DNA of 64,000 bases from Opitutaceae bacterium TAV5 (GCA_000242935.3 CP007053.1:2279001-2343000); one strand, 5' to 3'. Numbered from the stretch's first letter, positions 1-8,681 are shown. Notes: a model not told the origin generated them from the letters alone. Numbers and translations are program-made.

Positions 1-554
1 TCTCGCGCGGTATCGGTCTTCTCTATACGAAGGGGTATCCGTTCTCCGGCCTGCCCGAGTCGTTCGCCTTCTGGGGCCGCGGCTCCATCGCCGGCATTCC
101 CGTGCCCGTCCTCATCATGCTCGGCGTCTTCGCCGTCGCCTGGATCATCCTCACGTATTTCCCGATCGGCCGCTACATCTACGGCATCGGCGGCAACGAG
201 GATGCCGTGCGCCTCTCCGGGGTGCCCGTGCGGCGTTACAAGTTCCTCGTCTACGCCTTCAGCGGACTCACCGCCGGCATCGCCGCCGTCGTGCTCTCCT
301 CGCGCCTCATGTCCGGCCAGCCCAATGCCGGCATCGGTTTCGAGCTCGACGCCATCGCCGCCGTCGTCCTCGGCGGCACCAGCATCGCCGGCGGCCGCGG
401 CCACATCGTGGGCACGCTCATCGGCGCGCTCACCCTCGGCGTCCTCAACAACGGCCTCAACCTCATGGGCGTGTCGCCCTACACGCAAAAAGTCCTCAAG
501 GGCGCCATCATCCTCCTGGCCGTCTACGCCAGCAACATGAAGAAGGAAAAGTAA
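1..554 (+). CDS. Sugar ABC transporter permease, RbsC-like (5' end outside window)
   Basis: This is the C-terminal part of an inner-membrane permease of the ribose/xylose/AraH class (BPD_transp_2). The reading frame is open from base 3 and the start lies upstream of the window. Recognisable family motifs are GRYIYGIGGNEDA, ELDAIAAVVLGGTS and GTLIGALTLGVLNNGLNL, with hydrophobic segments between them. The same motifs recur in the second permease at 1889, so the operon carries two related permeases. The ATPase subunit is not in the window and probably lies just upstream. The substrate is inferred from the operon to be a C4 sugar alcohol; the permease sequence itself does not show it. Confidence 0.9.
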   Translation, partial: SRGIGLLYTKGYPFSGLPESFAFWGRGSIAGIPVPVLIMLGVFAVAWIILTYFPIGRYIYGIGGNEDAVRLSGVPVRRYKFLVYAFSGLTAGIAAVVLSSRLMSGQPNAGIGFELDAIAAVVLGGTSIAGGRGHIVGTLIGALTLGVLNNGLNLMGVSPYTQKVLKGAIILLAVYASNMKKEK

Positions 555-630
555 CCCCGTCACCTGCCGCCGCCCCCCCCTTTTCCCTGTCCGTTCCAAA
601 ATCTCAAACACTCAACACCACCTCATCATC

Positions 631-1731
631 ATGAGCCAAACATACGAAGGACCCGCCCTCCCGAAAACGATGAAGGCCGTCGTCGCCTATGCGCCCGGCG
701 ACTACCGTCTCGAAGAACGCCCCGTGCCGGTTCCCGGCCCCGGAGAAGTTGTCATCCGCGTGAAAAGCACCGGCATCTGCGCCAGCGACATCAAGTGCTA
801 CGGCGGCGCCGCGCACTTCTGGGGCGACGAGACCCGCCCCGCCTGGGTGCAGGCGCCGGTCATCCCCGGCCACGAATTCGTCGGTGAAGTCGTCGCCCTC
901 GGCGAGGGCGCCGGCGAGCAGTACAAGCTCGCCATCGGCGACCACGCCACCAGCGAGCAGATCGTCCCCTCCGGCGGCTGCAAGTACAGCCGCGAAGGCC
1001 ACTACTGGATGGACGTCGAGCACAACATCTACGGCTTCCGGAAAAAGACGCAGGGCTCCTGGGCTGAGTACTGTCTCTTCCCGAAAGGCGCGCTCAACTT
1101 CAAGGTGCCGCCGCAGATTCCGTGGCACCACGCCGTCTTCGCCGAGCCGCTCGCCTGCTCGCTGCATGCCGTCGAACGCGGCGATATCAAGTTCCGCGAC
1201 ACCGTCGTCGTCGCCGGCTGCGGTCCGCTCGGCCTCGGCATGGTCATCGGCGCGAAACAGAAGGGCGCCGGCTGTGTCGTCGCCCTCGACCTGAAGGACG
1301 ACCGCCTCGCCGTCGCCAAAAAAACCGGCGCCGATGTGGTCATCAACATCAGCAAGGAAGACGCCGTACAAAAAGTCCGCGACCTCACCGACGGCTACGG
1401 TTGCGACGTCTACATCGAGGCCACCGGCCATCCTTCCGCTGTCGAGCAGGGTCTCCAGATGATCCGCAAGCTCGGCACGTTTGTCGAATTCAGCGTGATG
1501 CGCGAAAAAGTCACCGTGGACTGGACCATCATCGGCGATGGCAAGGAGCTCAACATCCACGGCGCGCACCTCAGTCCCTACACCTACCCGAAGGCGATCG
1601 AGATCATCGGCGCGGGTCTGCTGCCCATGGACGAGATCGTCACGCACCGGCTTCCCCTGGCTGATTACCAAAAGGGGATAGACATGGTCATCAACGGGCT
1701 CACCTCGGTCAAAGTGACTCTGGAACCCTGA
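631..1731 (+). CDS. Zinc-dependent alcohol dehydrogenase, erythritol/L-threitol dehydrogenase-like
   Basis: A 366-residue medium-chain dehydrogenase. The catalytic zinc ligands are visible as Cys50 in GICASD and His81-Glu82 in PGHEFVG, and the Rossmann motif GCGPLGLG lies near residue 197. The segment around residues 55-66 (KCYGGAAHFWGDE) resembles enzymes known as erythritol/L-threitol dehydrogenase (EltD), which oxidise erythritol to D-erythrulose. Erythrulose-type kinase and isomerase genes downstream support this. Sorbitol, xylitol or L-threonine dehydrogenase activity cannot be excluded from sequence alone. It sits between the two permease genes on the same strand, so it belongs to the transport operon. 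The ATG at 631 gives a normal family N-terminus. Confidence 0.85.
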   Translation: MSQTYEGPALPKTMKAVVAYAPGDYRLEERPVPVPGPGEVVIRVKSTGICASDIKCYGGAAHFWGDETRPAWVQAPVIPGHEFVGEVVALGEGAGEQYKLAIGDHATSEQIVPSGGCKYSREGHYWMDVEHNIYGFRKKTQGSWAEYCLFPKGALNFKVPPQIPWHHAVFAEPLACSLHAVERGDIKFRDTVVVAGCGPLGLGMVIGAKQKGAGCVVALDLKDDRLAVAKKTGADVVINISKEDAVQKVRDLTDGYGCDVYIEATGHPSAVEQGLQMIRKLGTFVEFSVMREKVTVDWTIIGDGKELNIHGAHLSPYTYPKAIEIIGAGLLPMDEIVTHRLPLADYQKGIDMVINGLTSVKVTLEP

Positions 1732-1888
1732 AGATGTCCATGTGACTGGCGGCGGGGGGGACGTTAAGGGGAGCCTCTCCGCCGCTCCGGTCACACCACA
1801 AATCCCGCACCTGATCCGCTCTTCCGTCTCCCCCTTCGTCTGCGCCCTCTCCGCGCTCTCCGCCCGTCCACCGATATCCGTTCTCCCC

Positions 1889-2905
1889 ATGAATTCCACC
1901 ACCACTGCCTCGACCGCCGCCTCCCCCTCGTCCGCCTCCGCCAGCGCCAGCCCGGGGTCGAAGCGCCGCATGCTCGCGTCCTTCCTCCAGCAATACGGCA
2001 TCATCATCGCGTTCTTTCTCCTCTGCATCATCCTCACGTTCACGAGCGAGTATTTCCTGACGACCAAGAACATCCTCAACGTTCTCCGGCAGACCTCCAT
2101 CAACGGCATCCTCGCCATGGGCATGACGCTCGTCGTGCTCACCAAGGGCATCGACCTCTCCGTCGGCTCCGTGCTCGCCCTCGCCGGCATCGTCGCCGCC
2201 AGCCTCTCCACCGGCGACAACCCGCAGCCCGCGCTCGTCGCCGTCAGCGCCGGCATCGGCGTCGGCCTCGCCTGCGGACTCGTCAACGGCCTCGTCGTCG
2301 CGCGCCTCGCCGTGCCTCCCTTCGTCGCCACGCTCGGCATGCTCAGCGTCGCCCGCGGCCTCACCTACATCTACAGCGACGGCATGCCCATCGGCAACCT
2401 GTCCAGCCCCTTCCTCGCGCTCGGCCAGGAACGCATCTTCGGCGTCCCCGTCCCTGTCTACATCTTCGCCCTCGTCTTCGTCTGCCTCTGGGTGCTGCTC
2501 AACAAGACCACCTTCGGCCGCTACATCTACGCCGTCGGCGGCAACGAGAAGAGCGCCCGCACCGCCGGCATCGGCACCCGCAAGATCATTGTCTCCGTCT
2601 ACGCGCTCGCCGGCCTCCTCGCCGGCCTCAGCGGCCTCGTCCTCACCGCCCGCACCACCGCCGGCCTCCCGCAGGCGGGCATGTCCTACGAACTCGACGC
2701 TATCGCCGCCGTCGTCATCGGCGGCACCAGCCTCAACGGCGGCGTCGGCACCGTGCGTGGCACGCTCTTCGGCGCGCTCATCATCGGCGTCATCAACAAC
2801 GGCCTCGATCTCATGGGCGTCTCCTCCTTCTACCAGCAGGTCGTCAAGGGCTGCATCATCGTCTGCGCCGTCCTCCTCGATCCCGCCCGCCGCACCCGCG
2901 ACTGA
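1889..2905 (+). CDS. Sugar ABC transporter permease, RbsC-like
   Basis: A 338-residue inner-membrane permease of the RbsC family. The frame is open from 1742, but the ATG at 1889 (MNSTTTAS) is preferred because the upstream codons encode low-complexity sequence unlike any permease N-terminus. After a Ser/Ala-rich leader, the first membrane segment begins near residue 36 (YGIIIAFFLLCIILTF). Family signatures are MGMTLVVLTKGIDLSVGS, GRYIYAVGGNEKSA and ELDAIAAVVIGGTSLNGG. The C-terminal half is closely similar to the truncated permease at the window start, so the two may form a heterodimer or serve different substrates. A binding-protein gene follows after 52 bases. Confidence 0.92.
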   Translation: MNSTTTASTAASPSSASASASPGSKRRMLASFLQQYGIIIAFFLLCIILTFTSEYFLTTKNILNVLRQTSINGILAMGMTLVVLTKGIDLSVGSVLALAGIVAASLSTGDNPQPALVAVSAGIGVGLACGLVNGLVVARLAVPPFVATLGMLSVARGLTYIYSDGMPIGNLSSPFLALGQERIFGVPVPVYIFALVFVCLWVLLNKTTFGRYIYAVGGNEKSARTAGIGTRKIIVSVYALAGLLAGLSGLVLTARTTAGLPQAGMSYELDAIAAVVIGGTSLNGGVGTVRGTLFGALIIGVINNGLDLMGVSSFYQQVVKGCIIVCAVLLDPARRTRD

Positions 2906-2957
2906 TCCGCCTCCCGATTTCCGGCTACCCGTATCCAAACAAAAACCACAAAAATCA

Positions 2958-3974
2958 ATGAAAACGCTTCGATACCTCCTCGCAGGTCTCTGTATCGCCG
3001 GCCTCTCCCTCCTCGCTGTCTCGCCCGCCCTCGCCGCCCCCAAAAGACCGCTCAAGATCGGCCTCGCCGTCTACGGACTCCGCGGCGAGTTCATGAAAAT
3101 GCTGACCAACTGGGTGCAGGATCACCCGGCCGTGAAAAACGGCGACGTCCGGATCACCGTCTTCGACGGCCGCTACGACCCCAACGTCCAGAACGACCAG
3201 TTCGATTCCATGATCGTCCAGCAGTTCGACGGCATCATCTTCGTGCCCATCGACTATGAGGCCGGCTCCCGCTCCGTCGAAAAAGCCGTCGCCGAAGGCA
3301 TTCCCGTCGTCGGCTCCAACACCCGCATCAGCAAGATCGACCTGCTCGCCGCCTACGTCGGCAACAACGACGTCAGGGCCGGCGAGATGGAGGCACAGTC
3401 CGTCGTCGACCGCATCGGCGGCAAGGGCAACGTCGTCATCATCGAAGGCCCCATCGGCCAGTCCGCCCAGATCGAACGGCGCAAGGGCAACCTCAACGTC
3501 CTGCAAAAATATCCCGACATCAAGGTCCTCGACATGAAGCCCGGCAACTGGGACCGCGCCCTCGCCCTCTCGCTCATGGAAAACTGGCTCACCGCCTACC
3601 CGGGCAAGATCAACGGCGTCATCGGCCAGAACGACGACCTCGGCCTCGGCGCCATCCAGGCCATCAAGGCCGCCGGCCTCAAGGTCTCCGACTTCGCCGT
3701 CGTCGGCGTGGACGGCATCAAGGACGCCTTCGCCGCCGCCAGGGCCGGCGAAATTGTCAGCGTGCTCCAGGACTCCAAGGCCCAGGGCCAGGGCGCGCTC
3801 GACGTCCTCCTCCGCCACATCATCGGCCCCGAGTACAAACCGCAGTCCGACATCTGGGAATTCTACGGCGACCGGATGCCCTGGAACGGCGGCAACGAAA
3901 AACACTACGACATTCCCTGGACGCTCATCACCGCCCAAAACGCCGATTCACTCGCCAGGCAGGTCCTCAAGTAA
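2958..3974 (+). CDS. Periplasmic sugar-binding protein of the ABC transporter (copy 1)
   Basis: A 338-residue solute-binding protein of the Peripla_BP_4 (ribose-binding-like) class. The ATG at 2958 gives a clear signal peptide (about residues 1-26, ending LAVSPALAA), and the mature protein opens with KRPLKIGLAVYGLRGEF. Binding-fold landmarks are DGRYDPNVQNDQFD, GIPVVGSNTR, EGPIGQSAQIERRKG and GVIGQNDDLGLGA. It captures the substrate for the permeases encoded just upstream. A close paralogue follows at 4144. The longer frame starting at 2589 overlaps the permease gene and is rejected as the start. Confidence 0.93.
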   Translation: MKTLRYLLAGLCIAGLSLLAVSPALAAPKRPLKIGLAVYGLRGEFMKMLTNWVQDHPAVKNGDVRITVFDGRYDPNVQNDQFDSMIVQQFDGIIFVPIDYEAGSRSVEKAVAEGIPVVGSNTRISKIDLLAAYVGNNDVRAGEMEAQSVVDRIGGKGNVVIIEGPIGQSAQIERRKGNLNVLQKYPDIKVLDMKPGNWDRALALSLMENWLTAYPGKINGVIGQNDDLGLGAIQAIKAAGLKVSDFAVVGVDGIKDAFAAARAGEIVSVLQDSKAQGQGALDVLLRHIIGPEYKPQSDIWEFYGDRMPWNGGNEKHYDIPWTLITAQNADSLARQVLK

Positions 3975-4143
3975 CCGTAAAACAACTACACACGAACGCC
4001 TGCCGACACTTGTGAGGGCGGGGGCCGCGCACCCACTCCGGGCTGCCGGCCGGGGGAGATGGAAGTTTCAGGGTAGCCTCTGCCTCTCCCGTCCACCCCC
4101 GCCCTCATTCCCTTTCTTCGCCCGTCTTCTCTTTCCGCACGCC

Positions 4144-5169
4144 ATGAAAACCATCCGCCACCTCCTTCTTCTCGGGCTCGCCGCCCTTCTCCCCGCCGCC
4201 TTTTCCCCGACGACCCTCCTGGCCGCCAAGCCCGACAAACCCGTAAAAATCGGCGCCGCCGTCTACGGTCTCAAGGGTGAGTTCATGAAAGTCTGGACGC
4301 TCTGGCTCCAGCAGCACCCGGCCGTGAAAAGCGGCGAGGTCAAACTCACCATCTTCGACGGCCGCTACGATCTCAACGTCCAGAACGACCAGTTCGACAC
4401 CATGATCGTCCAGCAATTCGACGCCATCCTCTTTGTCCCCATCGACCTCCAGGGCGGAGCCGGCGCCGTCGCCAAGGCCCATGCCGCCGGTATCCCCGTC
4501 ATCGGCTCCAACGGCCGCGTCGAGTCGCCACTCCTCACCAGCTACGTCGGCAGCGACGACATCATCGGCGGCGAGATGGAAGCCGTCTCCGTCTTCGAAC
4601 GCATGGGCGGCAAGGGCAACATCGTCGTCCTCGAAGGCCCCATCGGCCAGTCCGGCCAGGTCGAGCGCCGCAAGGGTATCGAAAAAGCCCTTGCAAAATA
4701 TCCCGACATCAAGGTCCTCGACTGGAAGACCGCCAACTGGTCGCGCGCCGAGGCCATTTCCCTGATGGAAAACTGGCTCACCGCCTACCCGGGCAAGATT
4801 CACGGCGTCGTCGGCGAGAACGACGAGATGGCCCTCGGCGCCATCCAGGCGATCAAGATCGCCGGCCTCGACATCGCCGACTTCCCCACTGCCGGCATCG
4901 ACGGCGTGGCCGACGCCATCACCGCCGCCGAACGCGGCGAGATGGTCAGCATCCTCCAGGACGCCAAGACCCAGGCCCAGGGCGCGCTCGATGTCGCCCT
5001 CCGCGCCGTCAAGGGCCCGTCCTACAAGCCGCAGTCCGACATCTGGGCCTTCTACGGCGACAAGATGCCCTGGAACAACGGCACCGACAAATACTACAAC
5101 GTCCCCTGGACCGTGATCAGCAAGGAAAACGCCGCCGAACTCCGCCGCCGCACCACCATCAGCAAATAA
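4144..5169 (+). CDS. Periplasmic sugar-binding protein of the ABC transporter (copy 2)
   Basis: A 341-residue Peripla_BP_4-type binding protein, a tandem paralogue of the gene ending at 3974. The ATG at 4144 starts a signal peptide ending near TTLLAAKPDK. Shared landmarks include GRYDLNVQNDQFDTMIVQQF, EGPIGQSGQVERRKG and GVVGENDEMALGAIQAIK. The copies differ in short stretches likely to touch the ligand: SNGRVESPLLTSYVG here against SNTRISKIDLLAAYVG in copy 1, and GENDEM against GQNDDL. That suggests related but distinct ligands, such as two tetritol isomers. The 169-base gap between the copies shows no gene. Confidence 0.93.
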   Translation: MKTIRHLLLLGLAALLPAAFSPTTLLAAKPDKPVKIGAAVYGLKGEFMKVWTLWLQQHPAVKSGEVKLTIFDGRYDLNVQNDQFDTMIVQQFDAILFVPIDLQGGAGAVAKAHAAGIPVIGSNGRVESPLLTSYVGSDDIIGGEMEAVSVFERMGGKGNIVVLEGPIGQSGQVERRKGIEKALAKYPDIKVLDWKTANWSRAEAISLMENWLTAYPGKIHGVVGENDEMALGAIQAIKIAGLDIADFPTAGIDGVADAITAAERGEMVSILQDAKTQAQGALDVALRAVKGPSYKPQSDIWAFYGDKMPWNNGTDKYYNVPWTVISKENAAELRRRTTISK

Positions 5170-5228
5170 CCGCCGGGAACGCCGGTCTCCCGGCCGGCAC
5201 CCGCCTCCCCCTCTTCCGCCCTTTCGCC

Positions 5229-5999
5229 ATGGACTTCAAACCTTACGACAAAAACTTCTCTCTCCAGGATCGCGTCGCGTTCATCACCGGCGCCGCTGCC
5301 GGCATCGGCCGCGCCATCGCCGAGCTCTATTACGAGAAGGGCGCCACGCTCGTCCTTTTCGACCTCAACAAGGACGTATCCGCCCTCGCGCCACAAATCG
5401 CGCCCGATGCCTCCCGCGTCCTCGCCATCAGCGGTGATGTCACCGACACCGCCACGCGCAACGCCGCCGTGGCCGCCGCCATCGGGCGCTTCGGTCGCAT
5501 CGACATCCTCGTCAACTGCGCCGGCGTCGGCCTCCTCGATCCCGCCATCGACGTCACCGAGGAGCGCTGGGATCTCACGCTCGATCTCAACCTCAAGGCC
5601 CTCTTTTTCCTCAGCCAGGCCGTGGCCCGCCACATGATCCGGCAGGGCGGCGGCCGCATCATCAACCTCGCCTCCCAGGCCGGCATCGTCGCGCTCGACC
5701 GCCACGTCGCCTACATGGCCAGCAAGGCGGCCATCATCGGCGTCACCAAGGTCCTCGCCCTCGAATGGACTCCGCACAATATCCAGAGCAACGCCATCTC
5801 GCCCACCGTCGTCCTCACCGATCTCGGGCGCAAGGCCTGGGCCGGCGAAGTCGGCGAGGCGTTCAGGAAAAAACTTCCCGCCGGCCGTTTCGCGTATCCC
5901 GAAGAGATCGCCGCCTGCGCCCTTTTTCTCGCCAGCGATGCCGCCGCCATGATCACCGGCGCCAACCTCGTCATCGACGGCGGCTATACCATTCAGTAA
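5229..5999 (+). CDS. SDR-family oxidoreductase, threitol dehydrogenase-like
   Basis: A 256-residue classical short-chain dehydrogenase of usual length. The cofactor motif TGAAAGIGRAIA spans residues 20-31, the NNAG-type motif reads NCAG (96-99), and the catalytic triad is Ser149 (NLAS), Tyr162 and Lys166 (YMASK). The C-terminal end SDAAAMITGANLVIDGGYTI is typical of NAD(P)-dependent polyol and sugar dehydrogenases. In this operon it most plausibly oxidises a second tetritol, as D-threitol dehydrogenase does in Mycobacterium smegmatis (D-threitol to D-erythrulose). The specificity is inference. The next gene starts one base after its stop. Confidence 0.88.
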   Translation: MDFKPYDKNFSLQDRVAFITGAAAGIGRAIAELYYEKGATLVLFDLNKDVSALAPQIAPDASRVLAISGDVTDTATRNAAVAAAIGRFGRIDILVNCAGVGLLDPAIDVTEERWDLTLDLNLKALFFLSQAVARHMIRQGGGRIINLASQAGIVALDRHVAYMASKAAIIGVTKVLALEWTPHNIQSNAISPTVVLTDLGRKAWAGEVGEAFRKKLPAGRFAYPEEIAACALFLASDAAAMITGANLVIDGGYTIQ

Positions 6000-6000
6000 C

Positions 6001-6486
6001 ATGAGCACTCCTGCCATCAGCACTCCCTCCCGCAAGTCCATCGCGCTCGGGGCCGACGAAGCCGGCTTCGACCTCAAGGCCGTCATCGGCAAGCACCTCG
6101 CCGCGCGAGGCTACGAGACAAAAGACTACGGCGTCTTCAACAAGGACCCGAGCCTCTATCCCGACATCGCGCTCGTCGTCGCGCAGGCCGTCGCCGAGGG
6201 CAAACACGACCGCGGCATCCTCATCTGCGGCACCGGTATCGGCGTCTGCATTACGGCGAACAAGGTGCCCGGCATCCGCGCCGCCGTCTGTCACGACGCC
6301 TACTCCGCCGAACGCGCCCGCAAGAGCAACGACTGCCAGATCATGACGCTCGGCTCCCGCGTCGTCGGCGAGGAGCTCGCCAAGAGCCTCGTCGACATCT
6401 GGCTCGGCTCCGAATTCGAAAGCGCCCGCTCCGGCCCCAAGGTTGACCGCATCTCCGCCATCGAACGCCAGCTCCACGCCTGCTGA
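6001..6486 (+). CDS. RpiB/LacAB-family sugar-phosphate isomerase, D-erythrulose-4-phosphate isomerase-like
   Basis: A 161-residue RpiB-type isomerase. The catalytic cysteine is Cys76 in LICGTGIGVCITANK, and the proton-shuttling loop is followed by GIRAAVCHDAYSAERARKSND. The family isomerises ribose-5-phosphate, allose-6-phosphate or, in erythritol and threitol pathways, D-erythrulose-4-phosphate to D-erythrose-4-phosphate (EryI/DerI). The neighbouring dehydrogenases and DhaK/DhaL-like kinase favour the tetrose role over a housekeeping RpiB. Its start lies one base after the SDR stop, so translation is probably coupled. Confidence 0.88.
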   Translation: MSTPAISTPSRKSIALGADEAGFDLKAVIGKHLAARGYETKDYGVFNKDPSLYPDIALVVAQAVAEGKHDRGILICGTGIGVCITANKVPGIRAAVCHDAYSAERARKSNDCQIMTLGSRVVGEELAKSLVDIWLGSEFESARSGPKVDRISAIERQLHAC

Positions 6487-6510
6487 GCGCCTGCCCCCCT
6501 GTGCCGCGCT

Positions 6511-6555
6511 CAACTCCAGACGCCAAACTCCAAACTCCGAAACTCCAAACCTGAA
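6511..6555 (+). repeat. Tandem CTCCAAA-type degenerate repeat upstream of dhaK
   Basis: Four tandem, slightly diverged units of the form AACTCCAAACTCCGA fill most of the gap between the isomerase and DhaK genes. A similar array (units such as AACTCCAAACTCTGAACC) fills the gap in front of the DhaL gene at 7617-7655. The function is unknown; the period of roughly 7-14 bases suggests slippage-prone simple sequence. Confidence 0.6.
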
Positions 6556-6562
6556 GCCACCC

Positions 6563-7561
6563 ATGCAACGCATCATCAACGATCCCTCTCTCGTCGTCGA
6601 GGACGCCGTCTCCGGTTACCTCAAGGCGTACCCGCAGTACTTCGCCACCACGGAAAACCCGCGTGCCCTCCGCCGCCCCGCCGCGCCCGTCGCCGGCAAG
6701 GTCGGCGTCGTCACCGGCGGCGGTTCGGGACACGAACCTGCCTTCCTCGGCTACGTCGGCCGCAACCTCCTCGACGCTGTCGCCATCGGCGAACTTTTCT
6801 CGTCACCCACCGCGAAAGCGTTCTTCGACGCCTTCAAGGCCGCCGACTCCGGCCAGGGTGTCGCGTGCCTCTACGGCAACTACGCCGGCGACAACATGAA
6901 CGTCAGGATGGCCCGCCAGCTCGCCGAGCTCGAAGGCATCACCGTCAAGACCGTGGTCGCCAACGACGACGTCGCCTCAGCGCCGAAAGACCAGCCCGGC
7001 AAACGCCGCGGCGTCGCCGGCGAAGTCCTCATGTGGAAGGTCGGATGCGCCCGCGCCGCGCTCGGTGGCACGCTCGACGAAGTCGTCGCCGCCGCGCAAA
7101 AAGCCATCGACAATACCCGCAGCGTCGGCGTCGGCCTCAGCTCCTGTGTCCTCCCGGCGGTCGGCAAGGAGAACTTCACCATTGCCGACGGCAAGATGGA
7201 GGTCGGCATCGGCCACCACGGCGAACCCGGCGTCGAGGTCCGCGACCTCGGCACCGCCGACGAGATCGCGCAACTCGCGCTCGACCTCATCCTGCCCGAC
7301 AAACCCTTCGTGAAGGGCGACAAGGTCGTCGTCCTCATCTCCGGCCTCGGCGCCACGCCCGTGATGGAGCTGGCCATCGCCCACAACAAGGTTGCCGACC
7401 TCCTCGCCGCCGCCGGCATCACCGTGCACCGCGCGTACCTCGGCAACTATTTCACGTCGCTCGAAATGCGCGGCATCACCTTCACCCTCATGAAACTCGA
7501 CGGGGAACTCGAAAAGCTGATCGACCTCGACTGCGACAGCCTCGGCCTCACCCAACACTGA
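6563..7561 (+). CDS. DhaK-type kinase subunit, probable erythrulose kinase
   Basis: A 332-residue protein of the dihydroxyacetone kinase K-domain family, the usual length for a free-standing DhaK. The substrate-binding loop GGGSGHEPAFLGYVG lies at residues 52-66, followed by GNYAGDNMNVRMA and the covalent substrate histidine His219 in GIGHHGEPG. The ATG at 6563 is chosen because the frame upstream (from 6443) overlaps the isomerase gene. The partner DhaL domain is encoded next. No DhaM or PTS protein is present here, so phosphate probably comes from ATP. DhaK-like kinases are known to act on D- or L-erythrulose in tetritol pathways; that substrate is inferred here. Confidence 0.92.
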   Translation: MQRIINDPSLVVEDAVSGYLKAYPQYFATTENPRALRRPAAPVAGKVGVVTGGGSGHEPAFLGYVGRNLLDAVAIGELFSSPTAKAFFDAFKAADSGQGVACLYGNYAGDNMNVRMARQLAELEGITVKTVVANDDVASAPKDQPGKRRGVAGEVLMWKVGCARAALGGTLDEVVAAAQKAIDNTRSVGVGLSSCVLPAVGKENFTIADGKMEVGIGHHGEPGVEVRDLGTADEIAQLALDLILPDKPFVKGDKVVVLISGLGATPVMELAIAHNKVADLLAAAGITVHRAYLGNYFTSLEMRGITFTLMKLDGELEKLIDLDCDSLGLTQH

Positions 7562-7566
7562 AAAGG

Positions 7567-7612
7567 AGCGGCGGCTTTCCAGCCGCTGCCGACGAGGCGC
7601 GGAAGCGCCTCG
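7567..7612. repeat. Two adjacent short palindromes with TTCC and GGAA loops
   Basis: The first hairpin has arms GCGGCT/AGCCGC around TTCC (7571-7586); the second has 8-base perfect arms CGAGGCGC/GCGCCTCG around GGAA (7593-7612). They lie between the DhaK and DhaL genes and belong to the dispersed palindrome family described in the findings. Confidence 0.7.
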
Positions 7613-7616
7613 CCCC

Positions 7617-7655
7617 GACTCCAAACCCTGAACTCCAAACTCTGAACCCTGAACT
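7617..7655 (+). repeat. Tandem CTCCAAA-type degenerate repeat upstream of dhaL
   Basis: Short tandem units (ACTCCAAACCCTGA, ACTCCAAACTCTGA, ACCCTGAACT) run up to the DhaL start codon at 7659. This is the same type of sequence as at 6511-6555, so two genes of one operon are preceded by it. Confidence 0.55.
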
Positions 7656-7658
7656 GAC

Positions 7659-8300
7659 ATGACCACCACCCTGACCCTTCCCGCCGGCCGCGACCTGATT
7701 CTCGCGCTCGTCGACACCATCGAAACCAACAAGGCCTACCTCAGCGAAGTCGACGGCGCCATCGGCGACGGCGACCACGGCGTCAACATGGCCAAAGGTT
7801 TCCAGCTCGTAAAAACCCGCCTCGGCGACCGCGAGCCCACCGTGCCCGAAGCCCTCGCCCTCATCGGCAAGACGCTCCTTACCGACATCGGCGGCTCCAT
7901 GGGTCCGATCTACGGCACCTTCTTCATCCAGATGAGCCTCGCCTCGCGCGACAAGGACCTCGCCGATCCGCAGACCCTCGCCGCCATGCTCGCCGGCGCC
8001 ATGACCGGCGTCTCCGGACTCGGTGACGCCAAGGTCGGCGACAAGACCATCATCGACACCCTCGCTCCCGCCGAAGCCGCGTACCGCGAGGCCATCGCCG
8101 CCGGCGCCACGATCCCCGACGCTCTCGCCCGCATGACCGAAGCCGCCGACCGCGGACGCGATTCGACAAAAGACCTCGTCGCCAAACTCGGCCGCGCCGC
8201 CCGCCTCGGCGAACGCTCCCGCGGCGTTCTCGACGCCGGCGCCACCTCCTGCGCCCTCATTCTCAAAACCCTCGCCCGGGCCTTCGGCGCCAACCCGTAG
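7659..8300 (+). CDS. DhaL-type kinase subunit, ADP/ATP-binding
   Basis: A 213-residue Dak2-domain protein that supplies the nucleotide-binding half of a two-subunit dihydroxyacetone-kinase-like enzyme with the DhaK-type protein just upstream. The Mg-nucleotide motif reads EVDGAIGDGDHGVNMAKGF (about residues 29-47), followed by GGSMGPIYGTFF and the C-terminal DAGATSCALILKTLA. The length is normal for DhaL. The gene pair probably phosphorylates erythrulose rather than dihydroxyacetone in this operon, which is inference. The gene is separated from dhaK by hairpins and simple repeats. Confidence 0.92.
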   Translation: MTTTLTLPAGRDLILALVDTIETNKAYLSEVDGAIGDGDHGVNMAKGFQLVKTRLGDREPTVPEALALIGKTLLTDIGGSMGPIYGTFFIQMSLASRDKDLADPQTLAAMLAGAMTGVSGLGDAKVGDKTIIDTLAPAEAAYREAIAAGATIPDALARMTEAADRGRDSTKDLVAKLGRAARLGERSRGVLDAGATSCALILKTLARAFGANP

Positions 8301-8346
8301 GGGCGTCGCTTGCCGCACCGCAACCCATCCACCCTCGCCACCCGCC

Positions 8347-8601
8347 ATGACCGCCATCCGCAGCCTCCCGCCCACCCGCGAACTCGCCGACGCCCTCCGG
8401 AGCCGGCGCCCCGTTGCCGGAGATGCCCCGTCTTCCCCGACCCCGGCTGCCGGCCACCGTCCGCCGCCTCCGGCCTCGCTCACGCCCGCCGAAGAAGCGT
8501 ACTACGAATCGCTCGCCCCGGGCCTTTCGTCACGCGAAGTCGTCGGTTGCCTCGTGGCCGCCGCCGAACTCTCCCGCAAAACCCCGCGCCGCGCCCCCTG
8601 A
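8347..8601 (+). CDS. Small hypothetical protein
   Basis: An 84-residue frame between the DhaL and regulator genes. The ATG at 8347 lies 46 bases after the DhaL stop. Codon third positions are strongly G/C, as in the neighbours. The product has a Pro/Ala-rich middle and a possible helix LTPAEEAYYESLAPGLSSRE near the C-terminus. No family is recognised and no signal peptide or membrane segment is seen. It could be a spurious open frame in high-GC DNA. Confidence 0.4.
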   Translation: MTAIRSLPPTRELADALRSRRPVAGDAPSSPTPAAGHRPPPPASLTPAEEAYYESLAPGLSSREVVGCLVAAAELSRKTPRRAP

Positions 8602-8681
8602 CCCGCCGACGGCTTTCCTGCGCAACCTTCCATCCATCAACGGCCTGCCATAGCCACCCCTCCAATGATCGACGCAACTCA

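Noticed and set aside
604-2364. Long minus-strand open frame opposite the dehydrogenase and permease genes
   Set aside because: It is an antisense shadow typical of high-GC DNA. Its product is Asp/Glu/Ala-rich low-complexity sequence with no motif, and the plus-strand genes have clear family signatures.
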